Positions 38,801-47,946 are shown, counted from the stretch's first letter. The stretch is 64,000 nucleotides of DNA from Schaalia sp. ORNL0103 (GCF_019429565.1 NZ_JAHXSA010000001.1:1178001-1242000); one strand, 5' to 3'. Program-made: numbers and translations. Notes: generated by a model from the sequence alone, not told the origin.

Positions 38801-38926
38801 GATCAGGACGCCCAGAGTGATCGCTCCGGGGCCGGGCTTGTGCATCTTCAGCTCGACGGGTGGGCTATCGGGGTCTCGTGGCGCCCGCGCTCCCCCCGGG
38901 GGGAAGACCGAAAAATTGAAGCTCAC
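35828..38926 (-). CDS. UPF0182 family large membrane protein
   Basis: A 1032-residue protein of an actinobacterial core family of unknown function. Seven TM helices occupy the first ~310 residues (IWTEILWFRQMSATRV is a conserved block), followed by a large extracytoplasmic region with the conserved RPNQRSLESPYIQRNIDATLAAYGL, then an Ala/Asp/Ser-rich coiled tail and a Pro/Ser/Thr end. GTG 38926 (VSFNFSVFPPGG) after AGAGAGGA is the best start; the 19-codon upstream extension lacks support. Its order with the PPA1309, PDZ-protease and DUF2342 genes is conserved in actinobacteria. Confidence 0.92.
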   Translation of the reverse strand: MSFNFSVFPPGGARAPRDPDSPPVELKMHKPGPGAITLGVLIAIGAIIYAASIVWTEILWFRQMSATRVILTQWGAHIGLFVVGFVVATALIFFSMSYAYRHRASSTRGQASASLRAYQKALEPVRRLAFWGVALFFGFTNGARLATEWQTLLQFLNRSSFDQVDPQFGLDISFFVFVLPALKVLVSFLLTVTAIALIAALIVSYLYGTIRLAPRPHASKQARLQSGLMAACLSLFIAVNYWLGRYELLTSDSGSIHGAMYSDINATLPAHSILAVISGLVAVLFVVAAFKGTWRLPVTGVAVTVIAALVLAGAYPALVEQFRVRPNQRSLESPYIQRNIDATLAAYGLQDVDYQTNYDAATTASAGQFDTESLTSQVRLLDPQVITKTVQQLQQSRLYYGFNSGMKVDRYNVGGERRDTVISVRELNLSGLSAEQQTWVNQHTVYTHGYGAVAAYGNQLTSDGLPSYWEQSVPSVGEMGDYEERVYFSPGSPDYSIVGAPEGSEPQELDYPDDTAVGGQVSTTFVGNGGPSVGNVWNKLLYAIKFGSTDLFFSSQTNEASQILYNRDPLQRVAKVAPYLTLEQSAYPAVVDMDGDPSTPKRLVWVVDAYTTTNNYPYAQHETLSNATVDSRSTEVGQYVQANKINYMRNSVKAIVDAYDGSVRLFRWDDQDPILRTWEKIYPGSVEPVSAISGDLMSHLRYPEDMFKVQRNLLATYHVTDAAGFYSGGDRWRLAEETSTHGAASSSDSSTRVDAAGNPVPAPTALQPPYYLTMQMPGQDSAEFSLTSVFVPGGGGEGRREAMAGFLAVDSETGNTPGQVREGYGKLRLLALPSSTTVPGPGQVQNKYDSDEKIATQLNLLNQADSTVIRGNLLTLPVGGGLLYVQPVYVQGTGSASYPVLRSVLTAFGDKVGFAPTLEESLRQLVADDGSATTPQTPPASDDGSQSGATPPAASGDANARLTQAINDAAQAMRDADSAMSKSDWTAFGQAQTRLRDALARAEAAQQELGAATPRPTPSPSPSATSGAQSGS

Positions 38927-39027
38927 GGCAGTCCTCTCTGTAAAACCGATCGGCTCCGATCCAGTGTAGCGGCGCACATGCACTTCTTCGTCTCAGTCTT
39001 ATTCGCTCTCCGTGAGATTATGGGGGC

Positions 39028-39597
39028 ATGACTGTTGAGATGATGCCGAGTGCGCGCGAGATCGCGCTGGCCAACGTGGTTGTCGATATCGAGAAGGGCG
39101 CGGCCCGTGTGGGATGGGATCACGCCCCGTCCATCTACGCGCTGGTGCCGACTGCGATGCTGCTGGCGGACCCGAATCTACCTGCTGACATTGCGGAGCA
39201 GCTGCGCGCCGGCTGGGATGGCACCGAGGACCACCTGAGCGCGATCATCCAGGAGGACCTGGCTGACGACGACATCGAGCAGGTTCTGGCGCATCTGGCC
39301 TGGCCGGAAACCGTGCCGGGAGCGGCGATCACGGTCGAGCGCATCGTCGTTCCGCCGGAGGTCGAGGACGAGGCCCCCGAGGACCCCGACGAGGCCCTGG
39401 CCTTCATCTCAAATCACCCCCTGCGCACGGACGTGCGTCTGGCCGTTGGCGTGATGCGTACGGGCGAATCGTGGTGCGCGCTGCGCACCCGCGCCTTCGA
39501 CTCTGACGACAAGGTCGGGCAGGGCTCGACGCTCGTCCCGGCGCTGGTGGACGCCCTGCGCGCGTCCCTCGAGCCGGTGACGGACGAGCAAGCCTGA
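39028..39597 (+). CDS. PPA1309 family protein
   Basis: A 189-residue actinobacteria-specific protein of unknown function. Recognised by REIALANVVVDIEKGAARVGWDHAPSIYALVPTAMLLADP and the C-terminal HPLRTDVRLAVGVMRTGESWCALR. No TM. GATTAT (39016-39021) ends 6 bases before the ATG, so a leaderless start is likely. It is always found near UPF0182 and the PDZ protease, suggesting a shared but unknown envelope role. Confidence 0.88.
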   Translation: MTVEMMPSAREIALANVVVDIEKGAARVGWDHAPSIYALVPTAMLLADPNLPADIAEQLRAGWDGTEDHLSAIIQEDLADDDIEQVLAHLAWPETVPGAAITVERIVVPPEVEDEAPEDPDEALAFISNHPLRTDVRLAVGVMRTGESWCALRTRAFDSDDKVGQGSTLVPALVDALRASLEPVTDEQA

Positions 39598-39609
39598 CAG
39601 CATAGAGGA

Positions 39610-39650
39610 GGCCCCGGCCTCGTCCGGACCAGATGGACGAGGCCGGGGCC
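39610..39650. terminator. Dispersed-palindrome terminator, 16-bp arms
   Basis: GGCCCCGGCCTCGTCC / GGACGAGGCCGGGGCC with a 9-base loop, then CTTT. Between convergent genes. Confidence 0.88.
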
Positions 39651-39703
39651 CTTTGTCACCCACCTGACGAAAGTCGGTGGGCGGGCTTGAGAGCGCCCCC
39701 GCG

Positions 39704-40900
39704 CTACTGGCAGGTCGGCAGGGCGTCCCCGGTGCCGTCGGCGATGGAGCGCACGGCGTTCACCGCCTCGTCGAGGGTGGACACCGAGACGACGCGCAGC
39801 CCGTCGGGGACGTGTCCGACGACCTCGTTGCAGTTTTCGGAAGGGGCGAGGAACCACTGGGCCCCGTCGCGGTGCGCGCCCCACAGCTTCTGCTGGATGC
39901 CACCGATGCCTCCGACTTGGCCGTCGTAGGACATGGTTCCGGTGCCCGCGATGACGTTGCCGCCGGTCATGTCGCCGGGGGTGAGACGGTCGATGATGCT
40001 GAGCGAGAACATCATGCCGGCGCTCGGACCACCAACGCCGTCGATGTTGACGGTGATGTCGACGGGCAGGGCGGGGTCGACGGAGAGGTAGACGCCGAGC
40101 TTGGAGCCGCTCTCGGTGGCGGACGCGGCGACGGATGCGAAGGAGACGTCCTGCGTGGCGCCTTCTCGTTCGATCGTCAGCGTCATCGTGGAGCCGGCCG
40201 GCACCGATCGCATGAGGGCGAAAGGAGTTGCGGCGCTGGTGATCTCGTGACGTACACCGTCCGGGGTGGTGATCGCGCGGAGGATATCTCCCTGTTGGAC
40301 GATCCCTTCCGCGTTGGTTCCCTCAACCGCGCCCTCAATCGTGACCGTCGCAGGAACCTCCCACCCGAGGTACTCGAGGGCGGCGACCTGCGAGGTCGTC
40401 TGCGAGTTACGCATCATGGCCAGCTGAGCCGTGCTCGCCCGTTCCTGCGTCAATCCCTTGGGATACACCGACTCGTAGTCCACGATCTTGCTGTGCGGGT
40501 CAAAGTACGCGGCGATGAGCTGTGCGAAGTTCAGGCGAGACTTGGGGTTTCCCGATTCGGAGACCGTCACCATGCGCAGCTGCCCCTGCCCCGGCTTCGC
40601 GGGTGCCTTGTACGAGGTGGACTGAGGCTCGTCCTGCTCGATCGGTTCCCCAGTTGCAGGGTCGGTTCCCTCGATCTGAAGCATGGGAACTCCGTTGTCG
40701 GATCCCAGCACATTGAAGGTCGGACCGGGGCTATTGACCACGAAGGGAACGGGGATCCAGAAGAGGATCACCACCATGGCGAGCGCGGCGAGGACCGCCG
40801 TGACGATCCGCCAGCTGACGATGGGGATACGCCGGGTGGAGTCGTCCTCCTGCAGGGGCACCAGCTCGATATTCTCCGAGGTCATCTGCGCATCGTTCAC
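39704..40900 (-). CDS. PDZ and Lon-like serine protease (YlbL type), membrane-anchored
   Basis: A 398-residue protein: one N-terminal TM helix, a PDZ domain in the middle (GTNAEGIVQQGDILRAI) and a C-terminal Lon-protease (S16) domain with catalytic Ser in GVGGPSAGMMFSLSI and Lys in QQKLWGAH. Members degrade or process extracytoplasmic substrates; targets here are unknown. Start choice: GTG 40900 is preceded at 6 bases by CACAAT (40907-40912), fitting a leaderless start; ATG 40885 is the alternative. Confidence 0.88.
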   Translation of the reverse strand: MNDAQMTSENIELVPLQEDDSTRRIPIVSWRIVTAVLAALAMVVILFWIPVPFVVNSPGPTFNVLGSDNGVPMLQIEGTDPATGEPIEQDEPQSTSYKAPAKPGQGQLRMVTVSESGNPKSRLNFAQLIAAYFDPHSKIVDYESVYPKGLTQERASTAQLAMMRNSQTTSQVAALEYLGWEVPATVTIEGAVEGTNAEGIVQQGDILRAITTPDGVRHEITSAATPFALMRSVPAGSTMTLTIEREGATQDVSFASVAASATESGSKLGVYLSVDPALPVDITVNIDGVGGPSAGMMFSLSIIDRLTPGDMTGGNVIAGTGTMSYDGQVGGIGGIQQKLWGAHRDGAQWFLAPSENCNEVVGHVPDGLRVVSVSTLDEAVNAVRSIADGTGDALPTCQ

Positions 40901-41021
40901 CGTGTCATTGTGTCCCACCCGCTCCCCCTGCGCACGCGCGCCGCGCGCCACTCCTTCAGCTCTCAGCGTTTTTGCAGAAGATTGTCAGCCCCCGCGAACA
41001 ACGGGCGGCTAGTCTGTGGTC

Positions 41022-42488
41022 ATGAACGAGTTTGACTCCGGCACCCCGTTTGAGGACTTCCTGCGCTCGATCCTGGGCGAGGAGGCGGCAGCTGAGGCCG
41101 CGCGCGCCCTGCAGGCTCAGGGTTTCGATCCTGCGAATCTTCCCCCGGAGTTTTCCGATCCCGCGCGTATGCGCGCGGCGATGGGCCAGTTCCAGTTCCT
41201 CATGAACACGACGGCCGGCCCCGTCAACTGGCGCATGGTGGAGGACAGCGCGAAGCAGGCGGCGTACGCGAGCGGCGACCCCTCCCCCACGGCCACGGAG
41301 GCCGAAGCCGCGCGTCAGGCTATGACCGTCGCGGACCTGTGGCTCGACGCGGTCACCGATTTCGCCTCCGGCCCGGTCACCCGCGACGTGTGGAGCAAGG
41401 TCGCATGGGTCGAGCACACGATTCCGACATGGAAGCGCATCTGCGAGCCCGTCGCACTCAACGTGTCGCGCGCCCTGTCCGCCGCCCTCTCGGAGCAGTT
41501 CGGTTCCGAGGGCCTGGGGGATGCAGCCTCCCTGCCGGACGGCATGGCTGCGATGCTCGGCAAGACACAGGAAATGATGCCGCGCCTGTCGGCGATGATG
41601 TTCTCCGCGCAGATCGCACGCGCGCTGGCGGCCCTGGCCGGCGAGTCATTCGGCACTTTCGACACGGGCATCCCCCTGTCGGACACGTCGCACGCCGCCC
41701 TGCTACCGCACAACGTCGCGCAGTTCTCCGAGGGGCTCGACATCCCCTTCGATGAGGTCCGTCAGTTCCTCGCCGTGCGCGAGGCGGCGCATCGCCGACT
41801 CTTCGCCTCGGTCCCGTGGCTGGAGGGCGACCTGGTGCGCGCGGTCGAGCGCTACGCATCCCAGATCGCGATTGACACGGAGGCGATTTCCGAGGCTGCG
41901 CGCTCGGTGGACCCCTCGGATCCGCACTCGGTGGAGTCTGCCCTCAGCGGCGGCGTGTTTGCGCTGTCGACGACGCCCGATCAGCGTCGTGCGCTCACGC
42001 GCCTGGAGACGATGTTGGCCCTCATCGAGGGCTGGGTCGAGGTCGTGACGGCCCGCGCCACCCTGCCCTACCTGCCCCACGCGGACGCGCTGCGCGAGAT
42101 GATGCGTCGCCGCCGCGCGTCGGGCGGTCCCGCGGAGGAGATCCTCGGGACCCTCATGGGTCTGCAGATGCGCCCGCGTCAGGCGCGCGGCGCCGCGTCG
42201 ATCTTTGCGCTGGTGGAGGCCGATGGCGGGCGCAACGCTCGCGAGGCCCTGTGGTCGCACCCGGATATGGTTCCCTCCGAGACGGAGCTGGCCACGCCGG
42301 ACACCTTCCTCACGCTGCGCCAGGCTGCGGCGGAAGAGGACGCGGATATCGACGCCGCCCTCAACTCGCTCCTGGATGGAACGCTCGGCTGGGCGGATGG
42401 GCTGGAACCCGGGGACGAGGCCTCGGCCGACTCGGATGACAAACCCGAGGATCCCGAAGCATCGGATCCCATGGGAAAGACGGACTGA
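41022..42488 (+). CDS. DUF2342 zinc-dependent metalloprotease-like protein
   Basis: A 488-residue member of the actinobacterial DUF2342 family, described as zincin-like and sometimes named for F420 biosynthesis by association. Conserved blocks seen: NWRMVEDSAKQAA, LPHNVAQFSEGLDIPFDEVRQFLAVREAAHRRLFASVPWL and the RRRASGGPAEEILGTLMGLQMRPRQAR segment. TAGTCT (41010-41015) ends 6 bases before ATG 41022, so it is probably leaderless and the GTG at 41016 is not the start. Divergent from the PDZ protease, as in mycobacteria. Confidence 0.88.
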   Translation: MNEFDSGTPFEDFLRSILGEEAAAEAARALQAQGFDPANLPPEFSDPARMRAAMGQFQFLMNTTAGPVNWRMVEDSAKQAAYASGDPSPTATEAEAARQAMTVADLWLDAVTDFASGPVTRDVWSKVAWVEHTIPTWKRICEPVALNVSRALSAALSEQFGSEGLGDAASLPDGMAAMLGKTQEMMPRLSAMMFSAQIARALAALAGESFGTFDTGIPLSDTSHAALLPHNVAQFSEGLDIPFDEVRQFLAVREAAHRRLFASVPWLEGDLVRAVERYASQIAIDTEAISEAARSVDPSDPHSVESALSGGVFALSTTPDQRRALTRLETMLALIEGWVEVVTARATLPYLPHADALREMMRRRRASGGPAEEILGTLMGLQMRPRQARGAASIFALVEADGGRNAREALWSHPDMVPSETELATPDTFLTLRQAAAEEDADIDAALNSLLDGTLGWADGLEPGDEASADSDDKPEDPEASDPMGKTD

Positions 42489-42512
42489 TATATACCAGAA
42501 CGATCTGACAAG

Positions 42513-42521
42513 TTATCCACA
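42513..42521 (+). promoter_or_regulatory. Single DnaA box upstream of the ThiF-like gene
   Basis: TTATCCACA in the short gap between the DUF2342 gene and the ThiF-like gene; same 9-mer as at 1859 and 1889. Confidence 0.45.
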
Positions 42522-42598
42522 GATTTTCCAAAACGCTACACGGGCGACACGCATAGGTTCATCATGTCTCTAACAGTCACAAACTGAAGGAGACAATC

Positions 42599-43477
42599 AT
42601 GAACCTGATGCATCACACGGCGATCCTGTGGCGTGGTCCAGGTAGCGTCCAAATTGGTGGCGACCGCGCCCGACACGTGCGCCTCGACGACCTACACGCA
42701 AGCGACCAGCTCTGGCTCGCCAGCCAAGCCAGGCCCATTCACGCTTCAGACTCTCCCGAGGCATCTCCCGACCTCCTCGCTGCGCTGGCCGCGGCGGACC
42801 TCGTGGAGCACCCCGACCGACGCCCACTCCTATCCGTAGGTGTTCTCGGCGCGGCCCCCGCCGCTGTCCTCGCTCTCCGTTCGCTGGTCGACACCCTCGC
42901 ACTGCGGCTCCGCATCGACGCGCCCACCCTGGTGGACGGCGACTGGGATCATGTGTTCGGCGGCGCCTACACGGGCACGCCACGCTCGCGTGCGGTGCGC
43001 CGAGAACTCTCCTCACTGATCCCGCTGCCCGACCTGCACGCCCAGGACGCGCCGGACGTCGCCCTCGTGTCGGCGGATCGGGCGCAGGACCCCGGCATCC
43101 CCTTCGAGCTGATGGCCGCAGACACACCCCACCTGCTCATCACGCGCGGAGAGCACTCCTACGAGATTGGGCCGTTCGTCATTCCCGGCTCCACGCCATG
43201 CTTCCACTGCATCGAGCACGCGCGAGCCGAGCAGGACCCCTACCACCTCACCCACCTGCGAGAACTCGCCCAGTGGCCACTCGGGCCACTCCCCCAGCTG
43301 GCACACTTCGCGTCCGCCCTGCGGATTGCCCGCCTGCTGCGCGACTTCGCCTCAGGGGCACTCACCCCGCACCTGTGCGCCGAGATCGCCACGGTCGACG
43401 AGGACGGAACCATCACCGTCGAACGCGCGATCGGCGCCCACGAATGCGTCTGCGGCATCGACGGCGTCGCCTGCTAG
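42599..43477 (+). CDS. ThiF/E1-like protein, function unknown
   Basis: A 292-residue protein resembling the ThiF-like partner proteins of E1/cyclodehydratase systems. A weak Rossmann-like region (LLSVGVLGAAPAAVLALRSLV) precedes a probable four-cysteine zinc site made of PCFHC (after the PG strand) and HECVC near the C-terminus. No ATP-binding arginine finger is obvious, so it may be a non-catalytic leader-binding type. Start ATG 42599 follows AAGGAG. In mycobacteria an equivalent gene sits in the same place between DUF2342 and uvrD2; no peptide precursor gene was seen beside it. Confidence 0.6.
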   Translation: MNLMHHTAILWRGPGSVQIGGDRARHVRLDDLHASDQLWLASQARPIHASDSPEASPDLLAALAAADLVEHPDRRPLLSVGVLGAAPAAVLALRSLVDTLALRLRIDAPTLVDGDWDHVFGGAYTGTPRSRAVRRELSSLIPLPDLHAQDAPDVALVSADRAQDPGIPFELMAADTPHLLITRGEHSYEIGPFVIPGSTPCFHCIEHARAEQDPYHLTHLRELAQWPLGPLPQLAHFASALRIARLLRDFASGALTPHLCAEIATVDEDGTITVERAIGAHECVCGIDGVAC

Positions 43478-43478
43478 C

Positions 43479-45494
43479 TCAGGCCCCTTCGTCGACGATG
43501 ACCTCTTCGCCGCGCACCAGTGCGAGCACCGGGGCGGCAAAGCGTTGCACCTTCACGTCACCGATGCCACGGATAACGCGCAGCTGCGTCGTGTTCTTTG
43601 GCATGGCCTGGGCAATGTCTCGCAGGGTCTGATCGGTAAACACGGCGAACGGCGGCACGCCCGCCTGACGCGAGACCTCGAGACGCCACGCCTTGAGGCG
43701 CCCGAAGAGCTCGATCGCCTGGGGCGAGGCCTCCTCCTCGAAGGCCTGGTTGAGGGCGCGCGTGGAGGCACGCGCCTTCTTCTTCGGCGCGCCCACTCGC
43801 GCGTCTTCGGGCCAGATACCGTCGAGCAGGCGACTGCGCTTGCGCTTGCCGCGCCCATCCGCGCCCCGCGAGCGCGCCCACGACAGGGTCAGCAGGTCGC
43901 GGGCACGGGTGACGGCCACGTACAGCAAGCGGCGTTCCTCCTCGCGTGCGGCTGTGGTCTTTGCGTACGAGATCGGCAGGAGACCTTCGGCGACGCCGAC
44001 GAGGAAGACGGCGTCCCATTCGAGGCCCTTAGCGGCGTGGATCGTGGCCAGCTCGACGCCTGCTTTATCCGGTTCGACCTGGTAGGCGACTCGTTCGTCG
44101 AGCTCCGCCACAAAGGCGGCAAGCGTCTCCGCCTTGCTGTCGTCCGCCCAGCCGACGATCGCGTTCATGTTGGACCAGCGCTCGGATCCCGCCTGACCGG
44201 AGGGCGCCTCGGGTGCCCAGCCGACGCCTGAGAGGACGTCGCGGACGATCTCGCCCACGCTCCCGTCGTCGGTGGCGGCCGCCGCCGCTGCCCGCAGGCG
44301 CGAGATTGCGGTACGCACGTCGTCACGCGCAAAGAAGGGCTTTCCCCCGGCGACGGCGACGGGAATTCCGCGCGCCCCCAGGGCCTCTTCGAAGGCCTGG
44401 GACTGGCCGTTCGTACGCATGAGGACTGCGATCGAGTGAGGCGCCATACCGCCCGCGATGAGGTCCGCGATCGAGGCTGCAACGCCCTCGGCCTCGGCCC
44501 GATCGTCATCGTAGGTGCGGTAGGTGACCTGGGCGCCGCCGTCACGTTGACTGGACAGGCGCACCGTGCCCTCGCGCTGGCTCGAGCGCGCCAGGACGTC
44601 GTTCGCCAAGCTCACGATCTGCGGGGTCGAGCGGTAGTCGCGTGTCAGCTCGACGATACGTGCGCCCGGGTGCTTGCGTCCGAAACCGGTCAGGTAGTCC
44701 GGGGACGCGCCCGTGAAGGAGTAGATCGTCTGCGCGACGTCGCCGACGACGCACACGTCGTGGCGCCCACCCAGCCACAGGTCGAGCAGGCGAGCCTGGA
44801 GGAGGTTGACGTCCTGGAACTCATCAACCACGAAGGAGCGGTACTGCTTGCGCACGATCGAGGCAACATCCGCGCGTTCCTGGAGCATGCCACACAGGTA
44901 GATGAGGATGTCCTCAAAGTCGATGACGCCGCGTTCGTTCTTCGCGTCCTCGTAGACGTCGAGGAGGCGCGCCATGTCGCCCGCGTCCAGCCCGGCGGGC
45001 ACGTCGCGGCGCAGGCGAGCCACGCGCGAGGCGTAGTGCGCAGCGTCGATCATCGACACCTTCGCCCATTCGACCTCGGCCGCGATGTCGCGCACGTTCG
45101 TGCGATCAATTGTGATCCCCAGGCGCGCGGCGGAGGCCGCAACGAGGGACGCCTTGTGCGGGATGACGTCAGGCAGCGGACCACCCACGACGGTGGGCCA
45201 GAAGTGGCGCAGCTGGCGCAGCGCGGCGGAGTGGAAGGTGCGCGCCTGAGCCTTGGGAACACCCAGCTGGGCCAGGCGGTGGCGCATTTCGAAGGCCGCA
45301 CGCTGCGTGAAGGTCACGGCGAGCACGTTGGACGGGTCGAAGGCGCCGACGGCCGACCCGTACGCGATACGGTACGTGATCGCGCGGGTCTTGCCGGTGC
45401 CCGCGCCCGCCAGGACGGCGAGCGGGCCCGCCACCTGCGTGGCGACGGCGCGCTGATCGGGGTCCAGTGCCTCCAGCAGTTCCTCGGGGTTCAT
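43479..45494 (-). CDS. uvrD2: UvrD2-type SF1 DNA helicase with HRDC domain
   Basis: A 3'-5' SF1A helicase (671 residues). Seen are Walker A GAGTGKT (30-36), the Q motif LDPDQRAVA, VDEFQDVN, the GDVAQTIYSFTGA motif III, VELTRDYRSTPQIV, and the TIHAAKGLEWDAVFLVG and VAVTRARDLL motifs. The C-terminal ~75 residues form an HRDC domain (DQTLRDIAQAMPKNTTQLRVIRGIGDVKVQRF), the feature distinguishing UvrD2 from UvrD1/PcrA. I choose ATG 45494 because AACAAT (45502-45507) ends 7 bases before it; ATG 45503 is the alternative. Confidence 0.94.
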   Translation of the reverse strand: MNPEELLEALDPDQRAVATQVAGPLAVLAGAGTGKTRAITYRIAYGSAVGAFDPSNVLAVTFTQRAAFEMRHRLAQLGVPKAQARTFHSAALRQLRHFWPTVVGGPLPDVIPHKASLVAASAARLGITIDRTNVRDIAAEVEWAKVSMIDAAHYASRVARLRRDVPAGLDAGDMARLLDVYEDAKNERGVIDFEDILIYLCGMLQERADVASIVRKQYRSFVVDEFQDVNLLQARLLDLWLGGRHDVCVVGDVAQTIYSFTGASPDYLTGFGRKHPGARIVELTRDYRSTPQIVSLANDVLARSSQREGTVRLSSQRDGGAQVTYRTYDDDRAEAEGVAASIADLIAGGMAPHSIAVLMRTNGQSQAFEEALGARGIPVAVAGGKPFFARDDVRTAISRLRAAAAAATDDGSVGEIVRDVLSGVGWAPEAPSGQAGSERWSNMNAIVGWADDSKAETLAAFVAELDERVAYQVEPDKAGVELATIHAAKGLEWDAVFLVGVAEGLLPISYAKTTAAREEERRLLYVAVTRARDLLTLSWARSRGADGRGKRKRSRLLDGIWPEDARVGAPKKKARASTRALNQAFEEEASPQAIELFGRLKAWRLEVSRQAGVPPFAVFTDQTLRDIAQAMPKNTTQLRVIRGIGDVKVQRFAAPVLALVRGEEVIVDEGA

Positions 45495-45520
45495 GGTCCC
45501 CATTGTTCCATCGCCCACGC

Positions 45521-46456
45521 TCAGTTGCGTCCCGCACCGTCCGGGCCGCTCGGCAGCTCCTCGCCGTACCACTCCCGCAGCAGCGCGTAGGCGATCGAGG
45601 CACGACCGGGGGCGCTAATCTCCCCGGATTCCAGCGCACGCGTCAGCTCGTCGCGACTGTAGAAGCGCGCCCACTCGATCTCCACGCCATCCGCCTGCGG
45701 GGTGGGGCGCGGCGAGGCCGTGCGAGCCCGGTAGCCCATCATCTGCGAACGCCCGAAGGGCCACGGCTGCGTCGCGACGTAGGTAGGCGTCTCAATCTCG
45801 ACGCCCACCTCCTCGGCGACCTCGCGGGCAACCGTGACGTCCGGGGACTCCCCGGCCTCGACATAGCCGGCGATGATCGACACGAAGCCGGGCCGCCACA
45901 GGGCGTTGTGCGCCAGGAGAACGCGCCCGTCATGATCCTCGACGATGACGATGATTGCCGGGTCCTGGCGCGGGTATTCAAGCCGATCGCACGTCTCGCA
46001 TCGCGCGGCCCATCCGCCGGACACCAGCTGCACGGGCGCCCCACAGCGCGGGCAGAATCGGTAGTTGGCGTGCCAGCCCGCAAGCGCGAGCGCAGTCAGC
46101 GCCAGGGCCGCGTCGTCACCGTCAAGCTGCCACCCGACCGCGCGCAGGTGCTCCCAGCGGCCCCGGGCCTCGTCCCGACTCGTCTCGATCGCGACGACGG
46201 AGCGTCCCTGCACGACCCCGATGAACGAGGCCGTCCCTCCCTCGGTAGCACGCACGGCCTCGTCCCCACTCAGGCGCCGCAGGACAGGGGCTCCCGAGGA
46301 GGATGTCTCAACCTCGTCAACGAGAACGAAGCCGGCGCCGTCCACGAGAATGACATCGGCCTCACCGGCGCGCACCAGGGCGACGGGAGCCACGGATTCG
46401 CGCAGCGCGACGGCCGGGTCGACGTGACCGCGGACGAGAGGTAGATCAAGACTCAT
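45521..46456 (-). CDS. nudC: NAD+ diphosphatase / deNADding Nudix hydrolase NudC
   Basis: Hydrolyses NAD(H) to NMN(H) and AMP and removes NAD caps from RNA. The 311-residue protein has a zinc ribbon (CPRC...CETC), the Nudix box [23 protein letters not shown] and the NudC-specific [14 protein letters not shown] (family motif SQPWPFPxS). Immediately upstream of uvrD2 on the same strand, as in mycobacteria. TACCGT (46463-46468) lies 6 bases before the ATG: leaderless start. Confidence 0.95.
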   Translation of the reverse strand: MSLDLPLVRGHVDPAVALRESVAPVALVRAGEADVILVDGAGFVLVDEVETSSSGAPVLRRLSGDEAVRATEGGTASFIGVVQGRSVVAIETSRDEARGRWEHLRAVGWQLDGDDAALALTALALAGWHANYRFCPRCGAPVQLVSGGWAARCETCDRLEYPRQDPAIIVIVEDHDGRVLLAHNALWRPGFVSIIAGYVEAGESPDVTVAREVAEEVGVEIETPTYVATQPWPFGRSQMMGYRARTASPRPTPQADGVEIEWARFYSRDELTRALESGEISAPGRASIAYALLREWYGEELPSGPDGAGRN

Positions 46457-46462
46457 AACTCC

Positions 46463-46485
46463 ACGGTAACGCGGTGGGCTACCCT
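46463..46485. promoter_or_regulatory. Divergent -10 elements of nudC and rph
   Basis: nudC -10 TACCGT (46463-46468, minus) and rph -10 TACCCT (46480-46485, plus) lie 11 bp apart in a 36-bp intergenic gap. Each ends 6 or 7 bases from its start codon, so both promoters overlap and cannot both be fully occupied by polymerase. Confidence 0.65.
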
Positions 46486-46492
46486 AGGCACT

Positions 46493-47260
46493 ATGACAAA
46501 TACTCCCCTGCGCGCCGATGGGCGCACCCCCTCCCAGCTCCGTCCCGTCTCCATTACCCGCGGTTGGTCGGGCACCGGTGAGGGTTCCGTCCTCATCGAG
46601 TTCGGCAACACCCGCGTCCTGTGTGTTGCGTCTTTCACCGAAGGTGTGCCGCGTTGGAAGCGCGACTCCGGCGAAGGCTGGGTCACCGGCGAGTACTCGA
46701 TGCTCCCGCGTGCGACCGAGCAGCGCTCCTCACGTGAGTCCGTCAAGGGCAAGGTGGGCGGCCGCACGCAGGAGATCTCGCGCCTCATCGGCCGCTCCCT
46801 GCGCGGCATCGTCGACGTCTCCGCGCTCGGCGAGAACACGATCGTTCTGGACTGCGACGTGCTGCGAGCCGACGGCGGCACCCGCACCGCGGCGATCACG
46901 GGCGCCTACGTGGCCCTCGCCGACGCCGTGAGCTGGGCGAAGGAGCAGGGCATCCTCAAGCCCTCCGCCAAGGTCCTCACCGACTCGATCTCCGCGATCT
47001 CCGTGGGCGTCATCGACGGCACCCCGATGCTGGACCTGCCCTACGTTGAGGACGTGCGCGCCGAGACCGACATGAACGTCGTCCAGACGGGCGATGGCCG
47101 TTTCATCGAGGTGCAGGGCACCGCCGAGCACGCCCCCTTCAACCGCGATGAACTGGGCGAGCTGCTGGACCTGGCAACCCTGGGTAACGCCCGGCTCGCG
47201 GAGGCACAGAAGCTGGCGCTCGAGGCTCCCCTCATGGAGCGCGTCGAGGTGCGTCCGTGA
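46493..47260 (+). CDS. rph: RNase PH
   Basis: A phosphate-dependent 3'-5' exoribonuclease for tRNA 3' maturation. 255 residues with the PH-domain blocks [56 protein letters not shown] and [19 protein letters not shown]. Leaderless start (TACCCT at 46480-46485). Its stop overlaps the rdgB GTG (GTGA), giving coupling. Confidence 0.97.
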   Translation: MTNTPLRADGRTPSQLRPVSITRGWSGTGEGSVLIEFGNTRVLCVASFTEGVPRWKRDSGEGWVTGEYSMLPRATEQRSSRESVKGKVGGRTQEISRLIGRSLRGIVDVSALGENTIVLDCDVLRADGGTRTAAITGAYVALADAVSWAKEQGILKPSAKVLTDSISAISVGVIDGTPMLDLPYVEDVRAETDMNVVQTGDGRFIEVQGTAEHAPFNRDELGELLDLATLGNARLAEAQKLALEAPLMERVEVRP

Positions 47261-47871
47261 GCGCGCGTCTGGTCTTCGCGACCTCCAACGCGCACAAGGT
47301 CAGCGAGCTCGAGGCCATCCTGGCCCCCGCATGGGAGGGCTTCGAGGCCGGCTGCGTGGCGCGCATGAGCGATTTCGACGTGGCTTCGCCGGTCGAGGAC
47401 GGTGTGACCTTCGAGGAGAACTCCCTCATCAAGGCCCACGCGCTGGCTCGCGCCACCGGCCTGGCTGCCATCGCCGACGACTCCGGTATCACGGTGGACG
47501 TTCTGGGCGGGGCGCCCGGCATCTTCTCTGCGCGCTGGGCCGGCTCCCACGGTGATGATGCGGCGAATCTACGCCTGCTTATCGATCAGCTCTCCGATGT
47601 GCCCGACCGCCACCGTGGCGCGGCCTTCGTGTCGGCCGCTGTCCTCGTGACCCCGGACGGTCGCGAGTTCGTCGAGCGCGGCGAGGTGCGCGGCACCTTG
47701 ACGCGTTCCCCTCGCGGCGACGGCGGGTTCGGCTACGACCCGATCTTTGTCCCCGAGGGCTTCGAGGTTACGACCGCTCAGATGAGTGCGGAACAGAAGA
47801 ACGCGATCAGCCACCGCGGCATCGCCTTCCGCGCCCTCATGCCTCACATCGTGGAGTACCTGCGCGGCTGA
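47257..47871 (+). CDS. rdgB: XTP/dITP diphosphatase (RdgB/HAM1)
   Basis: Removes non-canonical purine nucleotides (ITP, XTP) from the pool. 204 residues with [53 protein letters not shown] and [11 protein letters not shown], all nucleotide- or Mg-binding family motifs. GTG start overlapping rph. Followed by a long terminator. Confidence 0.96.
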   Translation: MSARLVFATSNAHKVSELEAILAPAWEGFEAGCVARMSDFDVASPVEDGVTFEENSLIKAHALARATGLAAIADDSGITVDVLGGAPGIFSARWAGSHGDDAANLRLLIDQLSDVPDRHRGAAFVSAAVLVTPDGREFVERGEVRGTLTRSPRGDGGFGYDPIFVPEGFEVTTAQMSAEQKNAISHRGIAFRALMPHIVEYLRG

Positions 47872-47883
47872 GAAGGACCGCGG

Positions 47884-47925
47884 ACACAAATGTGCCGGGC
47901 ACCCGAGGGTGTCCGGCACTTGTGT
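47884..47925 (+). terminator. Terminator after rdgB
   Basis: ACACAAATGTGCCGGGCACCC pairs with GGGTGTCCGGCACTTGTGT around GAG with two mismatches. Confidence 0.8.
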
Positions 47926-47946
47926 GTTGCGCCCGCAGGCGCGCCA

